6,078 nt of DNA from assembly GCA_027067035.1 (NCBI GenBank), contig JAMOMO010000430.1, positions 1-6,078 on the forward strand, given 5' to 3'. Each line of letters begins with the position of its first letter. Positions within the stretch are counted from its first letter, which is position 1. Position numbers and translations under genes: made by a program. This document shows positions 1-5,974 of this stretch, piece by piece. Source of the stretch: Desulfobulbaceae bacterium (GTDB taxonomy: Bacteria > Desulfobacterota > Desulfobulbia > Desulfobulbales > Desulfocapsaceae). The notes beneath the pieces were generated by a model. It was not told where the DNA came from. It saw only the letters and a program-made list of their open reading frames with translations, and did not search any database.

Positions 1-2061
1 CCGCAGTCCCAGCTTCTGGAGAAACTGCTGGAAACGCTTTCTGTCTTCAGCCCGATCAATGGAATCAGGAGGGGTACCGATGATGCTGACCCCTTCTTCT
101 TCAAGGGCCACTGCAAGATTCAGAGGTGTCTGGCCGCCAAACTGCACAATAACCCCATCCGGTTTTTCAAGATCAATGATGCTCAACACATCTTCAAAGG
201 TCAGGGGTTCAAAGTAGAGTTTATCCGAGGTATCGTAATCGGTGGAAACGGTCTCGGGATTGGAGTTCACCATGATGGATTCCACACCGATCTCAGCCAG
301 AGCAAAGGAGGCGTGAACACAGCAGTAATCAAACTCGATACCCTGGCCGATTCGGTTGGGTCCGCCGCCAAGGATCATGATTTTTTTGTTGCCGCTGGCA
401 GATGCCTCATTTTCCTGTTCATAGCTTGAGTAGTAATACGGAGTATATGACTCAAACTCAGAGGCGCAGGTGTCCACCAGTTTATAGACAGGTTCAACGC
501 CCAGCTTCTTTCTCAGTTCCCGGACATCTCTTGGAGAGGTACCGGTGAGATGTGCCAGCTGATGGTCTGAGAAGCCATACTCCTTGCAGCCCTGGAGAAA
601 GTCTTTATCAAGCCCCTGAAAACCTTTGGCAAGGATCTCGTTTTCCCTGGCAACAATCTGCTGAAAATTATACAGAAACCACGGATCTATGGAGGTGAGC
701 TCAAACAGCTCTTCTATTGTCAGACCACGTTTCAGAGCCTCATGGATATAACCGACCCGTTTGGAATTTGGTTTCCGCAGACCGGCCTCAAGATCTTCCA
801 TTTCCAGGTGACCCAGCTCTTCTTTGCCATCCCCGCCGAAACCGAACCTGCCGGTCTCAAGGGAACGCATACCCTTCTGAAAGGCCTCTTTAAAGGTTCT
901 TCCCATGGCCATGGTCTCTCCCACGGACTTCATGGCAGTGGAGAGCACATCTTCCGCTTCCGGGAATTTTTCAAAGGTCCAGCGTGGAATTTTTACCACA
1001 CAGTAATCGATTGTGGGCTCAAAGGAGGCATAGGTCTCCCGGGTGATATCATTTTTGATCTCATCCAGAGTGAAGCCGACAGCGAGCTTTGCCGCAATCT
1101 TGGCAATGGGAAAACCCGTTGCCTTGGAGGCAAGGGCGGAACTCCTGGAGACACGGGGATTCATCTCAATGACCATCAGCTCGCCATCTGCCGGGTTCAC
1201 TGCAAACTGTACATTGGAACCACCGGTTTCAACTCCAATCTCGCGGATAATGGCAATGGAGGCATCCCGCATATCCTGATACTCTCGATCAGTCAGGGTC
1301 TGGGCCGGGGCCACGGTGATGGAATCACCGGTATGAACACCCATGGCATCAATATTTTCTATGGAACAGATAATAACCACATTGTCCTTGGAATCACGCA
1401 TCAGCTCAAGCTCATACTCCTTCCAGCCGAGCAGACTCCGCTCGAGCATGATCTCAGTGGTCATGGAGAGATCAAGACCGGATGAGGAGAGTTCCTCCAG
1501 TTCCTGACGATTATAGGCAACACCGCCACCGGTTCCGCCCAGGGTAAAACTGGGACGAACAATGATGGGAAAGCCTATATCGTCGCCGGCCTTCATCGCC
1601 TCTTCAAGGGTGTGTACAATGTAGGATTTCGGGACATTGAGACCGATATTCTCCATGGCCTCCTTAAATTCCTCCCTGCCCTCTGCCTTTTTAATAACAT
1701 CAATGTTGGCGGCAAGCATCTCGACGTTGTACTTTTCAAGGGCCCCGGTTTCGGCAACCTTGATGGCGGTATTCAGGGCGGTCTGTCCACCAAGGGTGGG
1801 CAGCAGGGCATCGGGACGCTCCTTCTCGATAACCTTGATCACCATCTCAGGCGTGATAGGCTCAATATACGTAAAATCGGCAAGCTCCGGATCGGTCATG
1901 ATGGTGGCCGGATTGGAGTTGATAAGCACAACTTCGTAACCCTCTTCCTTCAGGGCCTTCACTGCCTGGGCACCTGAATAGTCAAATTCACAGGCCTGAC
2001 TGATAATAATGGGACCGGAACCTATGATAAGAATCTTTTTTATATCTGTTCGTTTTGGCAT
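1..2061 (-). CDS. carB: Carbamoyl-phosphate synthetase large subunit, N-terminal 687 residues (C-terminus outside window)
   Basis: This is the cytoplasmic synthetase subunit. It makes carbamoyl phosphate from bicarbonate, two ATP and ammonia channelled from CarA, feeding pyrimidine and arginine synthesis. I translated the minus strand from position 2061 to 1: it is open for 687 codons with no stop or frameshift. The start MPKRTDIKKILIIGSGP matches the family's nearly invariant N-terminus, which fixes the start even though the Shine-Dalgarno is poor. Residues 1 to about 400 are the carboxyphosphate half. Positions known from the E. coli enzyme are present with the same numbering: R129, R169, E215, H243, Q285, E299, N301 and R303. 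About 400-555 is the oligomerisation domain. The carbamoyl-phosphate half begins near KIMILGGGPNRIGQGIEFDY (560-579). The family is about 1,070 residues long, so about 385 residues, including the rest of the second ATP-grasp domain and the allosteric domain, lie beyond the left edge. It follows carA after a 33-base gap. Confidence 0.98.
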   Translation of the reverse strand, partial: MPKRTDIKKILIIGSGPIIISQACEFDYSGAQAVKALKEEGYEVVLINSNPATIMTDPELADFTYIEPITPEMVIKVIEKERPDALLPTLGGQTALNTAIKVAETGALEKYNVEMLAANIDVIKKAEGREEFKEAMENIGLNVPKSYIVHTLEEAMKAGDDIGFPIIVRPSFTLGGTGGGVAYNRQELEELSSSGLDLSMTTEIMLERSLLGWKEYELELMRDSKDNVVIICSIENIDAMGVHTGDSITVAPAQTLTDREYQDMRDASIAIIREIGVETGGSNVQFAVNPADGELMVIEMNPRVSRSSALASKATGFPIAKIAAKLAVGFTLDEIKNDITRETYASFEPTIDYCVVKIPRWTFEKFPEAEDVLSTAMKSVGETMAMGRTFKEAFQKGMRSLETGRFGFGGDGKEELGHLEMEDLEAGLRKPNSKRVGYIHEALKRGLTIEELFELTSIDPWFLYNFQQIVARENEILAKGFQGLDKDFLQGCKEYGFSDHQLAHLTGTSPRDVRELRKKLGVEPVYKLVDTCASEFESYTPYYYSSYEQENEASASGNKKIMILGGGPNRIGQGIEFDYCCVHASFALAEIGVESIMVNSNPETVSTDYDTSDKLYFEPLTFEDVLSIIDLEKPDGVIVQFGGQTPLNLAVALEEEGVSIIGTPPDSIDRAEDRKRFQQFLQKLGLR

Positions 2062-2094
2062 GGGAGTCTTTTTACGTTGATTTCTGTTGGCTTC
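2062..2094 (-). other. carA-carB intergenic spacer
   Basis: These 33 bases separate the carA stop (TAA) from the carB ATG. Directly before carB the transcript reads AAAAAGACTCCC, which has no clear GGAG-type Shine-Dalgarno. There is no hairpin or T-run, so nothing here suggests termination. The two genes are most likely co-transcribed, and carB initiation may depend on the A-rich stretch or on ribosomes arriving from carA (inference). Confidence 0.6.
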
Positions 2095-3216
2095 TTAGTT
2101 GCGCATCATTTCAATGAATCTGTCAAACAAATACATGGCGTCATGGGGGCCGGGTGCATGTTCAGGATGATACTGGACTGAAAATGCGGGATATTTTTTA
2201 TGGCGCATCCCTTCAACAGAGCCGTCATTCAAGTTCACATGGGTCAGTTCCACCTCATCGGGACTGAGACTGTCCATATCCACGCAGAAGCCATGGTTCT
2301 GTGAGGTGATTTCAACTTTTCCGGTACTGAGATCTTTCACCGGCTGATTTCCGCCACGGTGGCCGAATTTCAGTTTAAAGGTCTTTCCACCATAGGCCAG
2401 CCCCAGGATCTGATGTCCGAGGCAGATTCCAAACATCGGCTTTTTGCCAAGGAGGGTGCGGATGGTTTCCACCACTCCGGGAACACCTTCGGGGTCACCG
2501 GGACCATTGGAAAGGAAGATGCCGTCGGGATTCATGGCCAATACGGTTTCAGCGTCCGTTGAGGCGGGAACCACCTGAACCTGACAGCCCTTCTCCGTAA
2601 ATATCCTTGACTGGTTATATTTCAGGCCGAAGTCAAAGGCCACTACTTTCAAAGGATCGGTCATTCCGGGCTGGGCGGTACTGAAATCGCTTCCCGGGAC
2701 CACACAGTTATCGGCCCAGCCGTAAGGCTCTCTGCAGCTGACCTTACTCACCATATCCTGCCCGACAAGACCGGTCCATGCACGGGCACGGCTGACAAGT
2801 GATTCCGGATCAAGATCTTCTGTGGAGACAATCCCCTTCATGGCTCCTCTGGTACGGATATGACGCACCAGGGCACGGGTATCAAAACCCTCCACACCAA
2901 GCACCCCGTAATCGCCCAGGAATTCAGCAAGGGTCTGCTCAGATCTGAAGTTTGACGGAAAGCCGTTATACTCTTTAATGAGAAAGGCTTTAGGGTGAAC
3001 ACCTGCTGACTCCATGTCAGCACTGTTCACGCCATAGTTCCCAATGAGTGGATAGGTCATGGTCACAATCTGACCGGTATAGGAGGGATCAGTTAAAATT
3101 TCCTGATACCCGCTCATGGAGGTGTTAAAAACGATCTCACCAACGGCCTCACCAGGCCCGGTGAAGGAACGCCCCTCAAACAAGGTTCCATCTTCGAGAG
3201 CAATCAATGCCTTCAT
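2095..3216 (-). CDS. carA: Carbamoyl-phosphate synthetase small (glutaminase) subunit
   Basis: CarA hydrolyses glutamine and passes ammonia to CarB in the cytoplasm. The product has 373 residues, close to the usual 360-385. Residues 1 to about 150 form the CPSase small-chain N-terminal domain (GYQEILTDPSYTGQIVTMTYP at 36-56). About 190-373 is a class I glutamine amidotransferase domain. The catalytic triad is visible: nucleophile C265 in GICLGHQ, and H350 and E352 in YHPEHAPGPHD. Glutamine-binding elements SNGPGDP (236-242) and QNHGF (306-310) are also present, so the enzyme should be active. The ATG at 3216 is preceded by GAAGGGAA (3221-3228 on the complement), a good Shine-Dalgarno, and its MKALIALEDGT start fits the family. 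It is the first gene of the carA-carB operon, with 33 bases to the carB start. No truncation or other anomaly was seen. Confidence 0.98.
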   Translation of the reverse strand: MKALIALEDGTLFEGRSFTGPGEAVGEIVFNTSMSGYQEILTDPSYTGQIVTMTYPLIGNYGVNSADMESAGVHPKAFLIKEYNGFPSNFRSEQTLAEFLGDYGVLGVEGFDTRALVRHIRTRGAMKGIVSTEDLDPESLVSRARAWTGLVGQDMVSKVSCREPYGWADNCVVPGSDFSTAQPGMTDPLKVVAFDFGLKYNQSRIFTEKGCQVQVVPASTDAETVLAMNPDGIFLSNGPGDPEGVPGVVETIRTLLGKKPMFGICLGHQILGLAYGGKTFKLKFGHRGGNQPVKDLSTGKVEITSQNHGFCVDMDSLSPDEVELTHVNLNDGSVEGMRHKKYPAFSVQYHPEHAPGPHDAMYLFDRFIEMMRN

Positions 3217-3250
3217 ATATTTCCCTTCTATTTTGCTTCGTAGGTATGCA

Positions 3251-3265
3251 GCTCTGCAGCAGAGC
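3251..3265. repeat. 15-bp inverted repeat upstream of carA
   Basis: GCTCTGC and GCAGAGC flank a single central base, forming a perfect 7-bp inverted repeat that ends 34 bases before the carA start codon. Such compact symmetry fits a binding site for a dimeric repressor or activator of carA-carB, or a short hairpin in the 5' leader. There is no T-run after it, so it is not a terminator or attenuator by itself. The regulator is unknown. Confidence 0.4.
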
Positions 3266-3270
3266 CTGTT

Positions 3271-3298
3271 CTTTTAGTGTCTCTATACCGGCAGTAAA
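3271..3298 (-). promoter_or_regulatory. Weak candidate sigma-70 promoter for carA-carB
   Basis: On the minus strand TTTACT (3298-3293) and TAAAAG (3276-3271) are separated by 16 bases, each matching four of six consensus positions. Transcription would begin near 3265, giving a leader of about 50 bases and placing the 3251-3265 inverted repeat at the very start of the transcript. The match is weak and other AT-rich positions upstream cannot be excluded. Confidence 0.2.
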
Positions 3299-3677
3299 TT
3301 TTGTTCTTCCTGTCGTCTCTTCATGCCCCGAACCGCTCTATTTCGTCCATGCAGTTGCTGGTCTCTGTAATCACCGGGATCCAGCCACCCATTCTGCTGA
3401 CGATATACCAGGGCCCTGAAAGTATTATTCTCAATGGCCTGAATCTGTGAGCGTTCGATGGGGGTGGAGCCTGTCTAATCTGGAGAGATTGATAAAAGCC
3501 AGGCAGATATTTACAGATACTTTTATACAATCAACACACTATTACACCTGTTGCCACGTTTTTGTCACGGATCCAGGAATGAGAATAAAGAGGCCGGCGG
3601 CTTCCTGCTCAACCTTTTAAGATATCACTGTGACGAATAAAAACCGGAAAACATGAAGAAAGAGTCTACAGCTGATA

Positions 3678-3702
3678 TCCTGATCAGGAGAAAAGCTTTT
3701 CT
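3678..3702. repeat. Two abutting perfect palindromes in the intergenic region
   Basis: TCCTGATCAGGA (3678-3689) is a 12-bp palindrome. It shares its last base with AGAAAAGCTTTTCT (3689-3702), a 14-bp palindrome. Both are exact. They lie about 235 bases before the start of the cyclophilin-FKBP gene. They could be operator sites or chance in AT-rich DNA; no function is assigned. Confidence 0.35.
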
Positions 3703-3922
3703 TCAGATAATCCGGAGAAGAAGCAAGCCTTTCCCACACAAGCAAACTGTACAGACAAAAATCATACTAATAGACTCAAGATCTGGAAATGAGTCAACAG
3801 GAATCACACATGAGACGACAAAACCCGATTAAACCGCCATTTTATTCCCATTTTCCCTTTTTTTCTTGCTCCCGATTGAGTAATAATAGCCGAGAGAACT
3901 TTTTATCACGTCCCCCCTTTCC

Positions 3923-3929
3923 AGAAGGA
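3923..3929 (+). promoter_or_regulatory. Ribosome binding site that sets the cyclophilin-FKBP start
   Basis: AGAAGGA sits six bases before the ATG at 3936, an ideal Shine-Dalgarno spacing. The longer in-frame start at 3789 has no comparable site: the preceding bases are CAAGATCTGGAA, with at best a weak GGA directly next to the codon. This supports the shorter protein with an exposed signal peptide. Confidence 0.75.
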
Positions 3930-3935
3930 ACAATC

Positions 3936-4967
3936 ATGCATAAAATAGGTTTTTCACTCATCGTGACATTTTTTCTTTTACTTATTTCATTTGGAGACAC
4001 TGTAATGGCAGAAAGCAAACTGGCAGATGGTCTATACGCCAAATTCATCACTGAAAAAGGCGATATTATCTGTAAACTCGAATACCAAAAAACCCCGATT
4101 ACCGTGGCCAACTTTGTTGGTCTTGCAGAAGGAACCAAGCAGCTCGGCGGCGGTGCGGGAACAGAAGGCACCCCTTTTTATGACGGATTGACCTTTCACC
4201 GGGTCATCGACAACTTCATGATCCAGGGTGGCTGCCCGCTAGGTACCGGAACAGGGGGACCAGGCTACACCTTCCCTGATGAATTTGATCCAAGCCTCAA
4301 GCACGACGGCCCGGGAGTTCTCTCCATGGCCAATGCAGGCCCTGGAACCAACGGCAGCCAGTTTTTTATCACCCATGTTGCCACCCCCCACCTTGACGGC
4401 AAACATACCGTCTTTGGACACGTTGTTTCCGGCCAGGATGTGGTGGACGCCATTGAAAAGGACGACAAACTCAATAAAGTTGAAATAATCCGTGTCGGTG
4501 CGGACGCAGAGGCCTTCAAAAGTGACCAGGCGGCATTTGATGCTCTCATTGCCGGTCAGGAGGAACGTGCCAGAGAAAAAGAGCTGGCAGCCATGGAGGA
4601 GGCCATGGAGCAGATCAAGGGACAGTGGCCCGATGCCATCACCACCGATTCAGGCCTGAAGTATGTGGTTGTTGAAGAGGGAAGCGGCGAAACACCCGCG
4701 CCGGGAACCATGGTGAAAGTTCACTACACCGGAAAACTGCTTGATGGAACAAAATTTGACTCTTCCGTTGACCGCGGCCAGCCAATAGAGTTCCCTGTCG
4801 GGCAGGGAAGGGTTATCAAAGGATGGGATGAGGCACTGCTCTCCATGAAAAAAGGGGAGAAGAGGGTTCTTATCATTCCGGCCAGTCTCGGCTATGGTCC
4901 TGCAGGACGCGGACCCATTCCACCAAATGCCACCATGGTCTTTGACGTGGAGCTGATTGACTTCTGA
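3936..4967 (+). CDS. Periplasmic dual-family prolyl isomerase: cyclophilin domain fused to FKBP domain
   Basis: The product has two different peptidyl-prolyl cis-trans isomerase domains and should act on folding of exported proteins. I chose the ATG at 3936: AGAAGGA (3923-3929) lies six bases upstream, and the protein then opens with a Sec signal peptide (residues 1-25, probable cleavage TVMA|ES). It is 343 residues long; an in-frame ATG at 3789 would bury the signal behind 49 residues. Residues about 32-188 are a cyclophilin: FHR (R89), NFMIQGG (F94, M95, Q97), MANAGPGTNGSQFFI (A132, N133, Q142, F144) and HLDGKH (H157) correspond to catalytic residues of human cyclophilin A. The position equal to its Trp121 is H152. 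Residues about 190-236 form a charged, probably helical linker. Residues about 237-343 are an FKBP domain with Y264, F274, D275, V293, I294, W297, Y320 and F336 at FKBP12 active-site positions. It appears monocistronic, with a strong terminator following. Confidence 0.95.
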   Translation: MHKIGFSLIVTFFLLLISFGDTVMAESKLADGLYAKFITEKGDIICKLEYQKTPITVANFVGLAEGTKQLGGGAGTEGTPFYDGLTFHRVIDNFMIQGGCPLGTGTGGPGYTFPDEFDPSLKHDGPGVLSMANAGPGTNGSQFFITHVATPHLDGKHTVFGHVVSGQDVVDAIEKDDKLNKVEIIRVGADAEAFKSDQAAFDALIAGQEERAREKELAAMEEAMEQIKGQWPDAITTDSGLKYVVVEEGSGETPAPGTMVKVHYTGKLLDGTKFDSSVDRGQPIEFPVGQGRVIKGWDEALLSMKKGEKRVLIIPASLGYGPAGRGPIPPNATMVFDVELIDF

Positions 4968-4983
4968 GAAAACAGACAGTTAT

Positions 4984-5035
4984 CACACAAAAAAAGGCCT
5001 GACTGCCCGTTGGCAGTCAGGCCTTTTTTTGTGTG
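4984..5035. terminator. Bidirectional rho-independent terminator between convergent genes
   Basis: A perfect 24-bp inverted repeat (4984-5007 with 5012-5035) encloses a 4-base loop, CGTT. The core GC-rich stem GGCCTGACTGCC is preceded by seven A and its complement followed by seven T, so on either strand the transcript ends in hairpin plus U7. It starts 17 bases after the cyclophilin-FKBP stop and 15 bases after the end of the solute-binding protein gene on the other strand. It should therefore terminate both. Confidence 0.95.
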
Positions 5036-5049
5036 CGACACTCACCACT

Positions 5050-5847
5050 TCAGGGCCCGGAGAGCTGAGGGACATACTTTGCATAAACGGAGGCCACGGT
5101 ACCGTCACTCTTCATCTCCATAATGGCAGCATTAACAGCGTCCCGATACTCCATGAGGCGGGAAGAGCGACCGATGGCCATCTGCATGGGCGTCACTTTC
5201 AACGGCTTTTCAGCAACGGCAAACTCTCCTGCAAACCCGTCGTCCGAGGCAATGATACTGGCCGCCACCACATCAAGCACCGGTGTAATATCAATCCGCC
5301 CGGCCTGTAATTTTTTGAGATTGATCTCAATGGAACTCACCAGTTCAACGCTGAGCCCATAACGGACAATGGCATCCTGAAACTCCTGGGAATACTTTGC
5401 CCCATCCACAATACCAATGGTCAGCCCTTTCAAATCGGAAAATTCATTCCAGGAAAACGGACTGTCCCTCTTATGGAAAAACTGTATCTTATTGACAAAA
5501 AACGGTGTCGGGAAATAGGCGAACTGCTCTCGTTCAACGGTCTTCACAGTGAGCATCAGGGCATCAGCCTTCCGGTTCCGCACCATATAAATACACCGTT
5601 TCCACGGATACAGTTCCAGGCGCAGAGGCTGGTCGATCCGCTGGAACAGCTCCAGCATCAACTCCACTATAAGGCCCTGCTGAACCTCGTGTCCACTCTC
5701 CCCCAGAGTATAGGGTGGCCAGGGATCTTCGACCAGCAGAAAGGGTTCTGCCGCTGGTTCCTCTGCCTGCAGAGATGGAACCGCTGCAGCAAGAACGAAA
5801 AATGCACACAACAGTACTTTTCTTCCCACAGTCCCTGACCTATCCAT
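5050..5847 (-). CDS. Periplasmic solute-binding protein, family 3 (orphan)
   Basis: The 265-residue product looks like a family 3 extracellular solute-binding protein, a class that mostly binds amino acids or similar small polar ligands. Residues 1-28 are a Sec signal peptide (basic start, hydrophobic core, cleavage SLQA|EE). C14 lies inside the core without a lipobox, so it should be soluble rather than a lipoprotein. After cleavage come the first-lobe strand EDPWPPY (40-46), YPWKR (80-84), DALMLTV (95-101), the second-lobe DLKGLTIGIVDG (138-149) and the closing helix MEMKSDGTVASVYAKY (243-258). These fit the family fold, but the ligand cannot be read from sequence. The start at 5847 has GAGG (5853-5856 on the complement) five bases upstream. 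No permease or ATPase gene is adjacent, so it may serve a remote transporter or a sensor. It lies 127 bases after the probable trpS stop, with no strong terminator between. Confidence 0.85.
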   Translation of the reverse strand: MDRSGTVGRKVLLCAFFVLAAAVPSLQAEEPAAEPFLLVEDPWPPYTLGESGHEVQQGLIVELMLELFQRIDQPLRLELYPWKRCIYMVRNRKADALMLTVKTVEREQFAYFPTPFFVNKIQFFHKRDSPFSWNEFSDLKGLTIGIVDGAKYSQEFQDAIVRYGLSVELVSSIEINLKKLQAGRIDITPVLDVVAASIIASDDGFAGEFAVAEKPLKVTPMQMAIGRSSRLMEYRDAVNAAIMEMKSDGTVASVYAKYVPQLSGP

Positions 5848-5974
5848 GGCATCCTCAGTACAAAGCTTATATTTTTTGCTCTTTTTTCCCCATCACCTGT
5901 CAGCAAAACAGGTACAATCAGAATACTCTGATATATAGTAGCAAATTTTCGTCACGGATTCCTGAATAAAACAA
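5848..5974. other. Intergenic region between probable trpS and the solute-binding protein gene
   Basis: These 127 bases contain two small inverted repeats: ACCTGT/ACAGGT with a 7-base spacer (5895-5913) and ATCAGA/TCTGAT with a 4-base spacer (5917-5932). Neither is followed by a T-run on the minus strand, so a conventional terminator for the upstream gene is not evident. They may be regulator sites for the binding-protein gene. A TATAAG box (5871-5866, minus) lies just upstream of the ribosome site, but no good -35 partner was found. The second copy of the GTCACGGAT motif is at 5946-5970. Confidence 0.45.

Larger units (their letters stand above)
3217..3935. other. Divergent intergenic region between carA and the cyclophilin-FKBP gene
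   Basis: This 719-base stretch lies between two divergently transcribed starts and should hold both promoters. I saw no tRNA, rRNA, CRISPR array or recognisable riboswitch. What can be seen is a 15-bp inverted repeat near carA (3251-3265), two abutting palindromes (3678-3702), one copy of a GTCACGGAT-type motif (3559-3589) and a T-rich tract at 3841-3867. On the minus strand, 3474-3286 is open for 63 codons and ends at TAG 3285-3283, but it has no ATG, GTG or TTG near its beginning. On the plus strand, 3653-3832 could encode a 59-residue basic peptide, but it lacks a good ribosome site. Neither is supported as a gene. The region is unusually long for a simple divergent promoter pair. Confidence 0.6.

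Noticed and set aside
742..1485. Long plus-strand open frame (247 codons) opposite carB
   Set aside because: It lies entirely antisense to the intact and conserved carB frame, its translation is rich in Gly, His and Leu as expected from reading codons backwards, and it has no recognisable motif.
1612..1977. Plus-strand open frame of 121 codons opposite the carB 5' end
   Set aside because: It is antisense to the most conserved part of carB, with no ribosome site; a shadow of carB codon bias.
3321..3530. Minus-strand ORF of 69 codons upstream of carA, as a leader peptide
   Set aside because: The sequence has no run of Arg or pyrimidine-related control codons, no attenuator structure follows it, and it overlaps in another frame the more protein-like stretch at 3286-3474.
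3653..3832. Plus-strand ORF of 59 codons with a basic N-terminal part in the intergenic region
   Set aside because: Only a weak GGA precedes the ATG, no family is recognisable, and it overlaps the upstream extension of the cyclophilin-FKBP frame. It stays a possibility only if conserved in relatives.
5473..5838. Plus-strand open frame of 121 codons opposite the solute-binding protein gene
   Set aside because: It is antisense to a gene with a clear signal peptide, good ribosome site and family motifs; no motif of its own.
5895..5932. Two small inverted repeats as a rho-independent terminator for the probable trpS
   Set aside because: Stems are only 6 bp with AT-rich content and neither is followed by a T-run on the minus strand.
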